From NCBI GenBank assembly GCA_024760905.1, contig CM045746.1:4588501-4652500 (forward strand): DNA of 64,000 nucleotides. The letters run 5' to 3'. This DNA comes from Plotosus lineatus. Taxonomy: Eukaryota > Chordata > Actinopteri > Siluriformes > Plotosidae. The position numbers were made by a program, and so were the translations under genes. Below, piece by piece: positions 10,323-21,100 of the stretch. The notes below the pieces were generated by a model that saw nothing but the letters and a program-made list of their open reading frames with translations, made no database searches and was not told the DNA's origin. The number at the start of each line of letters is the position of its first letter. Within the stretch, counting starts at the first letter, position 1.

Positions 10323-10685
10323 TCTGTCTTCCTTTCGACTTTTCCCCTTTTACTCGGGAGTCGCCACAGCGAATCATCTGATTCGCACGTTTGATTTGGC
10401 AGAGGTTTTTATGTCGGATGCCTTTCCTGTCACAACCCTTTTTAGCAAGAGACAAAGACGCTGATGACTTTGCAGCCTACTCTTTACGAAAGACAGCAAT
10501 GGTTCTTTTACATGAACCTCTCACCATAGACAGCGAGAGACATGGCCCGCCTTTGATAACCCAGTTAGCTACACTGGGGGGGGGGGGGGGGGGGGCAGTG
10601 ACAATCTTGTGGAGAGTGGGACTCGAACCCCCAACCTTTGGATCAGCAATCCAGTGCCCTATACCACTAGACCACCACTGCCCCA
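10323..10685 (-). mobile_element. Family A SINE inserted in the left TIR of Tc1 copy 1
   Basis: Complete reverse copy, from tail (cttcctttcgacttttcccc) to head (accactagaccaccactgcc), with an internal poly-G run near 10577-10596. The Tc1 TIR resumes after it, and an imperfect repeat of atattgtgata flanks it, consistent with a target duplication. The order of events is SINE, then Tc1 into it, then a second SINE into the Tc1. Confidence 0.88.
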
Positions 10686-10914
10686 ATATTGTGATAGTTA
10701 TTTTCTGTAATGTACTGATAACAATTAGACTTTCATATATTTTAGATTCATTACACACAACTGAAGTAGTTCAAGCCTTTTATTGTTTTAATATTGATAA
10801 TTTTGGCAAAAAAAGTAAAGAAAACCAAAAATCCCCATTTCATCCGACCAACAAAAAGTGCTTTTAATACAAAAAAAAAAGTCAACCTTCAAATAATTAT
10901 GTTCAGTTCTGCAC

Positions 10915-11646
10915 TCAATACTTGGTCGGGAATCCTTTTGCAGAAATGACTGCTTCAATGCGGCGTGGCATGGAGGCAATCAGCCTGTGGCACTGCTGAG
11001 GTGTTACGGAGGCCCAGGATGCTTCGATAGCGGCCTTAAGCTCATCCACAGTGTTGGGACTGGGGTCTCTCAACTTTCTCTTCACAATATCCCACAGATT
11101 CTCTATGGGGTTCAGGTCAGGAGAGTTGGCAGGCCAATTGAGCACAGTAATACCATGGTCAGTAAACCATTTAGCAGTGGTTTTGGCACTGTGAGCAGGT
11201 GCCAGGTCGTGCTGAAAAATGAAATCTTCATCTCCATAAAGCTTTTCAGCAGATGGAAGCATGAAGTGCTCCAAAATCTCCTGATAGCTAGCTGCATTGA
11301 CCCTGCCCTTGATAAAACACAGTGGACCAACACCAGCAGCTGACATGGCACCCCAGACCATCACTGACTGTGGGTACTTGACACTGGACTTCAGGCATTT
11401 TGGCATTTCCTTCCCCTCAGTCTTCCTCCAGACTCTGGCACCTTGATTTCCAAATGACATGCAAAATTTGCTTTCATCAGAAAAAAGTACTTCCCACTGA
11501 GGTGCAGACGTCCCACTGAGGTGGCTTGATGGAGCACTCTGGGAACAGCCTATTCGCTCAGAGATTTCTTTCTGTGTCTTACCCTCTTGCTTGAGGGTGG
11601 CAATGATGGCCTTCTGGACAGCAGTCAGGTCGGAAGTCTTACCCAT
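10915..11646 (-). pseudogene. Tc1 transposase, internally deleted
   Basis: A 243-residue reading frame against about 340 for the family. It starts MGKTSDLTAVQKAIIATLKQ (N-terminal paired-like helix-turn-helix), then jumps after ERIGCSQS to the catalytic core: VLFSDESKFCMSF (Asp 1), FIFQHDLAPAHSAKTTAKWF (Asp 2) and DLNPIENLWDIVKRKL (Glu), giving DD34E spacing. About 80-100 residues of the second DNA-binding helix set and linker are lost. The repeated tcccactgaggt at the junction suggests microhomology deletion. The frame is open but the protein should not bind DNA properly. Confidence 0.93.
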
Positions 11647-11990
11647 GATTGCGGTTTTGAGTAATGAACCAGGCTGGGAGTTTTTAAAAGTCTCAGGAAT
11701 CTTTTGCAGGTGTTTAGAGTTAATTGGTTGATTCAGATGATTAGGTTAATAGCTCGTTTAGACTACCTGAACATGATATGCTAATTTTTTGAGATAAGAA
11801 TTTTGGGTTTTCATGAGCTGTATGCCAAAATTATCAGTCTTAAAACAATAAAAGACGTGAAGTATTTCAGTTGGTGTGCAATGAATCGAAAACAGATGAA
11901 AGTTTAATTTTTATCAGTACATTACAGAAAATAATAAACTTTATCACAATATGCTAATTTTTTAAGAAGGACTAGTAGACCACCACTGCC

Positions 11991-12143
11991 TCTAAGATTA
12001 AGGTGCATGGTGTGCTGTGAGAGGTAATGGTGCAGTGCAGAGGCTTGTGGTCACCTATATTTGGCTGTCTAGAGCAAATAATTTTAAATGTCCAGTGTAT
12101 ACATGTTTCTGCAGGTTAAGGTGTGTGGTGTGCATTGGAAGGC

Positions 12144-12188
<45 letters not shown>

Positions 12189-12331
12189 GCTAGCGGCATT
12201 GTGGAAAGCGTAATACCGTATAACAAACCACCAAGTTTAAATTAAGAACCCCTTCATTTGTACAATACACTCCTTATTTTTACCCTGAAAAGTGATTTAA
12301 GGTGGAAAATGTGATTTAAACCCCCTTAATA
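11991..12331. other. Intergenic stretch with a GT microsatellite
   Basis: A (GT)n tract lies at about 12145-12187. The rest is AT-rich sequence with no gene or repeat I recognise. Confidence 0.6.
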
Positions 12332-12355
12332 GAGGGGTACCTCACTTTACGAAAT

Positions 12356-12369
12356 TAATCCATTCCAGA
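12356..12369. repeat. 14-bp target duplication of the twin-primed LINE
   Basis: taatccattccaga occurs here and at 17245-17258, exactly bracketing the LINE. Confidence 0.93.
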
Positions 12370-12503
12370 CAGACCAACAGACGTTTAAGCCATAGGCCTT
12401 AGTTTACATACACTCATAATGACATGAAAACACTGTGCGCTTTTCATTACATAAACTTGTGTATGAAAGAATAGGAAAAAAAAGGTAATTGTACATATAC
12501 ATA

Positions 12504-13098
12504 TCAACATAATTGATCATTTTTGTCAATTATTTGTTGTACTTTATACAAGTGTGTGCATATCCTTTTTAACATGCTGTAATTCTGGACTGATATCAAA
12601 TTTACAAATGTAAATTCATAATTATTTATAGATATACCCAAAAGCTTAAAGCACAATTGATTATACCGTTCCCAAAACAGCAATACATGTTCTTCATTCT
12701 CAATATAACTTTTCCCATTTTCAAAACAATATGTACATAACCTATTCTCATATAATGTACTGTTGTTTCTTCCTTTATTAACAGCAATTCTAAAATTACT
12801 GCATCTAAATCTAGCTAATACTATCTTAAAATGTACTGGTAAAGGTGATATATTTCTCTGCATGTAAAATTGATTTTAATTGCTTGTATGAGAATGAGTC
12901 TGGCAGACTCTCTAGTTGTAAATGCCATTCCTGTTTAAAGTTATCCATCAATCTTTGCCTAAAAGAGCGAATAAACATTTCCACATCACCCACTTCCTGA
13001 GATACCCATACAAAACCAAATCCGTATTTGAAAAGAATATTCTTAATGTGACTAGCCCAAGTTATTCTACCTATCTCATCTAATGACGGAAGCATCAT
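12504..13098 (-). pseudogene. LINE ORF C-terminal part (3' segment, not inverted)
   Basis: Two overlapping frames encode the region after RT: ITWASHIKNILFKYGFGFVW, DVEMFIRSFRQRLMDNFKQE, then LARFRCSNFRIAV and LCTYCFENGKSYIENEEHVL, a zinc-knuckle-like CxxC..H motif found at the C-terminus of many LINE proteins. A frameshift near 12850 joins the two. The ORF stops at 12504, and about 130 bases of 3' UTR without poly(A) follow to 12370. Confidence 0.78.
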
Positions 13099-13352
13099 TG
13101 AAAGACTATTGTGAAAGAAATTGTATTATTGATGAATCTCAGGCTGGCTTCAGGTCAAAATATTCAACTGTTGATATGTTTATTTTGCAGTCTTTAGTCC
13201 AGAAATATGCTTGTAAAAGGAGGGGTAGGTTTTACTGTCTATTTGTCGACTTTTCCAAGGCATTTGATACAGTGAGACATGATTTACTACTAAGTCTCCA
13301 GGATATTGGGATAAGAGGTAAATTTCTTAACATACTCAGTTTCATGTATACA
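13084..13352 (+). pseudogene. LINE reverse transcriptase, first half (inverted segment)
   Basis: RT motifs ESQAGFRSKYSTVDMFILQS and FYCLFVDFSKAFDTVRHDLL (catalytic Asp in KAFDTV), then KFLNILSFMYT, where RTE copy 3 interrupts it. It continues after the RTE at 16451. Confidence 0.87.
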
Positions 13353-13353
13353 A
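13334..13353. repeat. Target duplication of RTE copy 3
   Basis: actcagtttcatgtatacaa, 20 bases, repeated at 16431-16450. The last one or two bases may belong to the element. Confidence 0.94.
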
Positions 13354-16300
13354 TGCAGCCATGAGGTGGGGGGGCACTAACCAGTGTCTCTCCCCCTCAT
13401 GCCGGTCCCAAGCCCGGAGAAATGCAGAGGGTTGTGTCAGGAAGGGCATCCGACGTAAAACCAATGCCAATTATTGATTATGCAAATCAAAAGTATTACC
13501 TCCATACCGGATCGGTCGAGGCCCGGGTTAACAACGACCGCCATCAGTGCTGTCAATCAACAGGGTGCTGATGGAAATTGGACTACTGTTGGTCGAAGAC
13601 GTCGAAGAAGGAGAGGTGGGAGGCGTGTCCGTAGGCAGAGAGAGAAGAGGAAAGGCATTAGTCTAGGACTGAGAGTGGGGACTTTGAATGTTGGAACTAT
13701 GCACAGAAAAGGTAGAGAGCTGGTTGACATGATGCAGAGGAGGAAGGTGAACATACTGTGTGTTCAGGAGACCAGGTGGAAAGGTAGCAAAGCTAAAAGC
13801 TTAGGAGCAGGGTTTAAGCTATTTTATCACGGTGTGGATGGGAAGAGAAATGGAGTCGGAGTCATCTTGAAGGAGGAGTTTGTCAGGAATGTTCTAAAAG
13901 TGAAAAGAGTGTCAGACAGAGTGATGAATCTCAAGTTAGAAATTGAAGGTGTAATGCTCAATGTTGTTAGTGCTTATGCCCCACAGGCAGGATGTGAGCT
14001 AGAAGAGAAGGAGAGATTCTGGAGTGACTTAGATGAAGTGATGCAGAGTACCCCCAGAGGTGAAAGAGTGGTCATTGGTGCAGACTTCAATGGACATGTT
14101 GGGGCAGGCAACAGAGGGGACGAGGAAGTGATGGGCAGGTTTGGTATCCAGGACAGGAACGCAGAAGGACAGATGTTGATAGATTTTGCAAAAAGGATGG
14201 AAATGGCTGTGGTGAATACTTTCTTCCAGAAGAAACAGGCGCATAGGGTGACTTATGAAAGCGGAGGTAGGCGCACACAGGTAGACTACATCTTGTGTAG
14301 GCGATGTAATTTGAAGGAAGTCAGTGAGTGCAAAGTCATCGTGGGTGAGAGTGTTGCCAAACAGCATAGGATGGTGGTGTGCAGGATGACTCTGATGGTG
14401 AGAAAGGTGAAAAAGGCAAAGGCAGAGCAGAAGACAAAGTGGTGGAAGCTGAAAAAGGAAGAGTGTCGTGTTGTCTTCAAGGAGGAGTTGAAACAGGCTT
14501 TGGGTGGCCAGGAAGTGCTTCCAAATGACTGGACAACCACAGCAAATGTGATCAGGGACACAGGTAGGAGAGTACTTGGTGTGTCCTCTGGAAGGAAAGT
14601 AGATAAGGAGACTTGGTGGTGGAATGAGGAAGTGCAGGAGTGTGTACAAAGGAAAAGGTTAGCCAAGAAGAAGTGGGACATTGAGAGGACCGAAGAGAGT
14701 AAACAGGAGTACAGGGAGACACAGCGTAAGACGAAAGTAGCAGTGGCTAAGGCCAAACAGAGGGTGTATGATGACTTGTATGATAGGTTGGATAGTAAAG
14801 AGGGAGAAAATGATCTATACAGGTTGGCACAGCAGAGAAATAGAGATGGGAAGGACGTGCAGCAAGTTAGATTGATAAAGGACAGAGAGGGAACTGTATT
14901 GACTAATGACAGAAGTGTGCTGGGAAGATGGAAAGAGTACTTTGAAGAGCTGATGAATGAGGAAAATGAGAGAGAAAAAAGAGTAGAAGAGGTAACCATT
15001 GAGGAGCAGGATGTAGCAAAGATCAGTAAGGGTGAAGTGAGAAGGGCATTGAAGAGGATGAAGAATGGAAAGGCAGTTGGTCCTGATGATATATCTGTGG
15101 AGGTATGGAAGTGTCTAGGAGAGGTAGCAGTAGATTTTCTGACAAGAACATTCAACAAGGTACTAGAGAGTGAGCAGATGCCGGGTTGATGAGCCATACG
15201 ATGAAGTTATGGGAAAGAATAGTGGAAGCTAGACTAAGGGCAGAGGTGAGCATTTGTGAACAACAGTTTGGTTTCATGCCAAGAAAGAGCACCACAGATG
15301 CAATGTTTGCCTTGAGGATGTTAATAGAGAAGTACAGAGAAGGTCAGAGGGAGCTACATTGTGCCTTTGTGGATCTGGAAAAAGCATATGACAGGGTGCC
15401 AAGAGAAGAATTGTGGTATTGCATGAGGAAGTCTGGAGTGGCAGAGAAGTATGTTAGAGTGGTGCAGGACATGTATGAGAGATGTAAGACAGTGGTGAGG
15501 TGTGCTGTCGGTGTGACCGATTTAATTCAAGGTGGAGGTGGGACTGCATCAAGGGTCAGCTCTGAGCCCCTTCTTGTTTGCTATGGTGATGGACAGGCTG
15601 ACAGACGAGGTGAGACAAGAATCTCCATGGACTATGATGTTTGCAGATGACATCGTGATCTGTAGTGAGAGCAGAGAACAAGTGCAGGAAAATCTAGAGA
15701 GGTGGAGGTATGCCCTGGAAAGGAGAGGAATGAAGGTTAGCCTCAGAAAATCAGAATACATGTGTGTGAATGAGAAGGACCCAGGAGGAACGGTGATGTT
15801 ACAGGGAGCAGAGATAACGAAGGTGGAGGATTTTAAGTACTTAGGCTCAACAATCCAGAGCAATGGAGAGTGTGGAAAAGAGGTGAAGAAGCGTGTGCAG
15901 GCAGGCTGGAATGGTTGGAGAAAAGTATCCGGTGTGATGTGCGATAGGAGAGTGTCAGCAAGAATGAAGGGAAAAGTGTACAAGATGGTGGTGAGGCCAG
16001 CGATGTTGTATGGCTTAGAAACAGTGGCGCTGAGGAAAAGGCAGGAGGCAGAGCTGGAGGTAGCGGAGATGAAAATGTTGAGGTTCTCCCTGGGAGTAAC
16101 GAGGATGGATAGGATCAGAAATGAGTATATCAGAGGGACAGCCCACGTAAGATGTTTTGGAGACAAAGTCAGAGAGGCTAGATTGAGATGGTTTGGACAT
16201 GTACAGAGGAGGGATAGTGAGTATATTGGCAGTAGGATGCTGAGGTTGGAACTACCAGGCAGAAGGCCTCGAGGAAGACCGAAGAAGAGATTTATGGATG

Positions 16301-16430
16301 TGGTGAAGGAAGACATGAAGGTCGTTGGAGTCAGAAAAGAAGATGCGGAGGACAGGGTGAGGTGGAGGCGGATGATTTGCTGTGGCGACCCCTGAAGGGA
16401 GCAGCCGAAAGTAAAAGAAGAAAGAAGAAG
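13354..16430 (+). mobile_element. RTE-clade LINE, nearly full length (copy 3)
   Basis: Same family as copy 1: 5' start tgcagccatgag, 3' end gctgtggcgacccctgaagg followed by a GAA-rich tail. It lies inside the RT ORF of the twin-primed LINE, with a perfect target duplication of about 20 bases. It lacks about 100 bases at 15183 relative to copy 1. Confidence 0.93.
13474..16395 (+). pseudogene. RTE ORF (endonuclease plus RT), deletion and frameshift
   Basis: The first 571 codons are open without a stop, covering the whole endonuclease (LCVQETRWKG, VVIGADFNGHVG, AKQHRMVV) and the start of RT, including the position where copy 1 has a stop. After EQMP at about 15183 some 100 bases are deleted and the frame changes. 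RT resumes at [21 protein letters not shown] further one-base gain near 15520 shifts the frame before [28 protein letters not shown] and the C-terminus RPRGRPKKRFMDVV then read to 16395. The lesions differ from those in copy 1. Confidence 0.92.
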
Positions 16431-16450
16431 ACTCAGTTTCATGTATACAA

Positions 16451-17244
16451 ATCTATTTTCATGTGTCCAGGGTGAGAATGGGTTGACTCAGTACTTTGCT
16501 TGTAATACTGGTACCTGTCAGGGATGTATACTTAGTCCACAATTGTTTATTATTTTTATTAATAAGCTTGTTCATCTTATGGAAGATTGGTGGTAAAGGT
16601 GTCTTTGTATCCAATGATTTTAAAGATATATTTGCTATTATGTTTGCTGATGTTTCGTTAATTGCTGATACTGCTTTACAATTACAAAGGAAAATTAATG
16701 GTGTTCTGTGATTTAACTGGTATGAAAATAAATTTGAATAAGACAAAGGTGATAGTCTTCAGAAATGGTAGTCCGTTGAGGAGTTATGAGAAGTGGAATT
16801 TTAATGGTAAAAATATCGAAGTTGTATCTATTTACAGATACCTAGGTTTTGTGTTCTCACCTAAATTAAGTTGGTCTCGAGCTTAAAGTTGTTTAGCAGC
16901 TCAAGGCACTAAAGCTATGATGGTTATTAATAGATTTCAGAATACATTTGGTTTCTTACCATGTAATGATTTGTTTAAAGTATTTGATACTATTGTTAAG
17001 CCAATCTTGTGTTATGGTTCAGAAATATGGGGTACTTCTTTCTGCAAAATAATTGAAAATGTACAAATTAAGATGTGCAAAAGAATATTAAAGGTTAAAC
17101 GAAATACTTGTGATGTAATGGTTCTAGGTGAATGTGGTAGGGTACCTCTTCAATTATGCTATATGACAAGAGCTGTAAGATGTTGGTGTAAATTATTATG
17201 TAGGGACGAATCTCGCTTGCCTTTTCAGTGTTATAAAATGCTTC
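16451..17244 (+). pseudogene. LINE reverse transcriptase, second half (inverted segment)
   Basis: Continues the RT: GTCQGCILSPQLFIIFINKL, FAIMFADVSLIADTALQLQR (FADV in place of FADD), MKINLNKTKVIVFRNGS, YLGFVFSPKLSW, then the thumb/connection region VFDTIVKPILCYGSEIWGTS and LGECGRVPLQLCYMTRAVRC. At least two frame changes and one stop occur (near 16610, 16710 and 16885). It ends abruptly at CYKMLL at the 14-bp duplication. Confidence 0.82.
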
Positions 17245-17399
17245 TAATCCATTCCAGAAGTGTTTTCGTAACCTGGATTTTTCGTAAGTTGAACCGCATT
17301 TTACATGTAAAACGTGTGATTCGTTCCAAGGCCCCCAATACTACCCCCTAAACCTCTTAAAAATTATGAAAGTATACCTTTTGAAGGCCTTCTGCTTCA

Positions 17400-17490
17400 A
17401 TACCGATGGTAGATGGGTTTTGGCCATATTCTTTTGCGATATCACTCAACTGCATGCCACGAGCCCACTTCTTTTCACTCGTACTGGGAA
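17400..17490 (-). pseudogene. CENP-B/Psq-type helix-turn-helix remnant of a Tigger transposase
   Basis: The minus strand reads SEKKWARGMQLSDIAKEYGQ followed by NPSTI. This is the pattern of the N-terminal helix-turn-helix of Tigger/pogo transposases (..DIA.e.g..pSTI..I). No downstream DDE domain is found. It lies in the right part of the Tigger-like element. Confidence 0.68.
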
Positions 17491-17695
17491 TCACACTTGC
17501 GCACGTTGACCATGTCTTCTTAGCAGAGTTATAATCTTACAAATGTTTATGCAAGGTTAAAAGCCTGAGCCAAAAAATAAAGTTGCAGTGAGCACACTCG
17601 AAAAACTCACAAAACAACTCTGTCCTTTACACGAAATGCATTATGGAGATGCAGCTCCATAATAGCCAATGGGAGGGAGCTGCGTCATCCCTCTT

Positions 17696-17935
17696 AGCCA
17701 ATGGGAGGCCAGCGGGGCAGCATGTTGGGAGATGGCCAATGGGAGGCCAGCGGGGTGGCATGTTGGGAGATGGCCAATGGGAGGCCAGCGGGGCGGCATG
17801 TTGGGAGATGGCCAATGGGAGGCCAGCGGGGCGGCATGTTGGGAGATGGCCAATGGGAGGCCAGCGGGGCGGCATGTTGGGAGATGGCCAATGGGAGGCC
17901 AGCGGGGCGGCATGTTGGGAGATGGCCAATGAGAG
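17696..17935. repeat. 38-bp minisatellite, six full units plus a partial one
   Basis: Units start at 17696, 17734, 17772, 17810, 17848 and 17886, with a partial one at 17924. Each contains gccaatgggaggccagcggg and gcatgttgggagat. Units differ by only a base or two, so the array is young. A single-copy relative of the unit is in the MITE at about 24158-24205. The period is not a multiple of three, so the open frames through it are an artefact. Confidence 0.97.
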
Positions 17936-18105
17936 AGCAACTTGCGCATTGTTTGAATTTTTGAGATGGTTCTTTTGTAACGTGAATTTGTTTCGTGTCC
18001 AGACAGAAATTTTAGGAAAATGCATTTCGTAACCTGGATTTTTCGTTTGTTGGGACTTTTGTAAGGTACTGTATTGTTTTGTACCACTGTATTTTAAACT
18101 GTTTT

Positions 18106-21100
18106 CTTTATTTTTTTCTTTCTTTTTTTTTATTGGCCTCCGTTTGTCTAAGAAGACGATGGGTTGTGCCGTGATGAGGTGGAACTGGAGCAGCATCTGC
18201 GATGGCTAAAGAGCCCAATCCTGGAATGCCAGTCCCTGCTGCAGTATCCGCAGATGAATTCTGTACTGGCCAGTGAACTTGGTGATGCTTTGCTCCTCAG
18301 TCTCCTCTGCCTCTGTCTTTCCTCCTGAGCTCTTTTGATGCCCTCGCTGACAGTTCTTCTCCATGTTGGGTGATCCTGTGATGTAGACTCCCATGACCCA
18401 GTGGCTATACCTGTTAACTTGAGGTCTCTTTTACAGACATCAGAGTACCTCAGTTGTGGGCGGCCAACTGGGTTGAGTACCTTCCACTCGTTGTCCATAC
18501 AGCAGGTCTTTTGGGAGACGACCTTTGTCCATACGCCTAACATGTCCTAGCCAGTGCAAGGCGCCTCTGGCTCTGCATGGCAAAGATTGAGAGGGACTTG
18601 TCTTTGCTGAGGACGTCGCGGTTGGTGGTCTTGTCTTTCCACATGATGCCTTGTATCTGACATAGGCAGCTCATGTGGTACGCATTCAGCTTTGCCTCTT
18701 GTCTCGTGTAGGTTGACCACATTTTGCTGCCACAGAGGAGAGTGCTGAGAACACATGCCTGATGCACTTTCAGCTTTGTGTTAATGGTCAGGTTTTTGTT
18801 CTCCCAGACTCTCGTAGTGAGTTTGGACATCACTCCTGTGGCTTGTGGCTTTCCTGATACGAGCAGTGATCTCTGCGTCCAGAGACAGGTTGTCTGAGAT
18901 AATAGAGCCCAAGTATCGGAAGCGGTTAACATTAGCCAACTGTGAGCCATTGATGGAGATTGAGGGTGGAATTGGAGGGTTCTGAGCTATGATCTGGGTT
19001 TTTTGGTTTTTTTTTTTTTTTATGCTGATTGTGAGCGTAAACTCTCGGCAAGCATGAGAGAAGTGGTCCATAAGGCGTTGTAGACCATCTTGAGTATGAC
19101 TTGCTAGGGCAGCATCATCAGCAAACAGCATTTCTCTGATGAGGACACATGTGACTTTGGATTTAGCCCTGAGTCGGCTTTCCATCGTGTCTGGTGTGGA
19201 TGTAGACACCATCAGAGGAAGAGTCAAAGTACAGAAGGAGAGAGAAGATGCCAAAGAGTGTGGGGGCGAGTACGCATCCTTGCTTGACCTCACTGAGAAT
19301 ATAGAAAGGTTCAGATGTAGCACCGTCAAAGCTCACTATTCCTTTCATATCTGTGTGAAAGGACTTGATAAGACTCAATAGCTTAGGTGGGCAGCCTATT
19401 CATTGAAGAAGACTGAAAAGGCCACTGTGGCTGACAAGATCGAAATCCTTGGTGAGGTCAACAAAAGTCAGGTATAGAAGTTGACGCCGTTCTCTGCACT
19501 TTTCTTGGAGTTGTCGTGTGGCGAATATCATGTCGATAGTTGAATGACCTGATCTAAATCCACATTGTGACTCTGGGTATTCTCTTTCTGCGAGGGATTG
19601 CAGTCTTGTGAGTATGACACGTCCGAACACCTTGCCTATGATGCTGAGGAGAGATAGTTCACGATAATTGTTGCAGTCTGAGCGGTCACCTTTATTTTTA
19701 TATAGTGTCACAATCTTGGCATCCATCATATCATGTGGCACCTCTCCTTCTTTCCAGCACAGACACAGTAGCTCATGGAGGTGTGGGAGGAGGCCTGACT
19801 TCCCTGCTTTGATTAACTCTGGAGGAATGGCATCATTTCCTGGTCATTTCCTGGTGCCTTGCCACTGGCTAATACATTTATGGCCTTATCAAGGTCTGCC
19901 ATGGTGGGCTCAGCATCGAGGTGACTCATGACTGGGAGTTCAGGGATGCTGTTTAAGGCTTCCTGAGATCCTGTGTTTTGAGTTGAGTGGAGATCGAGGG
20001 AGTGCTCCATCCACCTTTCCGTCTGTTTGCTGTGGTCAGAGACTATAAGCCTTTCTTTGGACTTGAGGGGGGCTGTTCTCTTTGTGGCTGGGCCTGTAGC
20101 TTGTTTAATACCTTCATACATGGCTGTAATGTTGCCAGTCAAAGATGCGTGTTCCACTTTGTGGCAAAGCTCCAGCCAGTAGTTGTTTGCACATTTCCTG
20201 GCCATTTCCTGACTTCCTGCTCTGGCTTTACGTAGGAGGTTGAAGTTTCCATGCGTTGGATGTTGCTTCCATGTGATCAGAGCTTGTCTTTTAGCATCAG
20301 TAAGAGGCTCAAGCATTTGAAGATTGAAGAACCAGTATTTATTTGTTTTTTTTGTACTCATACCATAAGCATCTATGGCACAGGAATGGATTTCAGCGCT
20401 AAGAAAGGACCATTTAGCTTCTGCCGAGGAGTCATCTTCAGCACCAGGAAGTACACTGATGGAGGAGGGGAAAGTGTTGGTTTTCTCCAAGTCTGTTGTG
20501 TCGGCAGTTTGTATCTTTGTCAAGCCCTCGATCTTCGCATGGTGAAGTGCTCCCGGATTCAGCACAATTTTACTCATGACGGTGATCCATGTCACAGTAG
20601 GCACTGTAATAACTTCTTGTGTTGTGCGCAATTTGGCCCTTTTGGTGATGACTAGGTCACGCTGGTGTCAGTGACAGGAGCGTGGGTGCATCCATGAGAC
20701 TGTGATTACCTACTTCCCAAACAAAGATATTCGTGATTCAAAGCTGTCTGTTGCAGCAGAGTTCTAGTAACCTCTGCCCATTTTCATTTAGTTTATTGAC
20801 TCCATGGTGACCGATACATGTGGGTCAGTCGTCATGCAAGGTGCCGAATGTATTGTTGAAGTCAACAAGCAGATAAAGGTCTTCAGTTTGGGATATCTGC
20901 CCAACCAAAGAATTGAAGTCATCATAGAAAGCATCCTTCTCATCAGGACTGGAGGTGAGGGTAGGGGCATAGCATGACATGAGGTTTACAGGGCCAGTAC
21001 TAGAGTTTAGTCGCATAGTGAGTAAACATGCTGTGCCTCCTGTTGGTGGTTGAATCATGGGAAGAAGCGATGTTCTGACTGCAAACCCCACACCATGATC

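Larger units (their letters stand above)
10279..11975 (-). mobile_element. Tc1/mariner element, copy 1, inserted at TA in a SINE
   Basis: Terminal inverted repeats begin ctagtccttct at the left and end agaaggactag at the right. They extend about 190 bases inward (shared attagcatattgtgataaag, gtaatgtactgataa, ttttattgttttaat) once the SINE inside the left arm is removed. Long TIRs are usual for some fish Tc1 families. TA at 10277-10278 and 11976-11977 is the target duplication. The transposase is on the minus strand. Confidence 0.93.
12370..17244 (-). mobile_element. Non-LTR retrotransposon with twin-priming inversion
   Basis: The 3' part lies on the minus strand (13098 down to 12370) and the upstream RT part lies on the plus strand (about 13085-17244), inside one 14-bp duplication. 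The outer end of the inverted segment (protein ...CYKMLL) and the start of the 3' segment (MMLPSLDEIGRITW...) are adjacent in the protein and share atgcttc. This is the signature of twin priming. RTE copy 3 sits inside. I do not assign a clade with confidence. Confidence 0.85.
12332..18071. mobile_element. Tigger/pogo-like DNA element, interrupted by a LINE
   Basis: The left end gaggggtacctcactttacg and right end tttgtaaggtactg are roughly inverted and are flanked by TA (12330-12331; 18072-18073). Internal sequence resumes after the LINE at 17259 with gtgttttcgtaacctggatt. The element contains a remnant of a CENP-B-type helix-turn-helix and a minisatellite. Related sequence is seen in the MITE at 23634-24356, including the gggaggccagcgggg unit. 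Confidence 0.68.

Noticed and set aside
14029..15197. Large antisense ORFs over the RTE copies
   Set aside because: The purine-rich sense strand of the RTE leaves the antisense frames open by composition; they recur as shadows at every RTE copy.
17643..18032. Long open frames on both strands through the 38-bp minisatellite
   Set aside because: Because the 38-base unit has no stop in several frames, repetition keeps all of them open. The peptides are low-complexity repeats with no start context.
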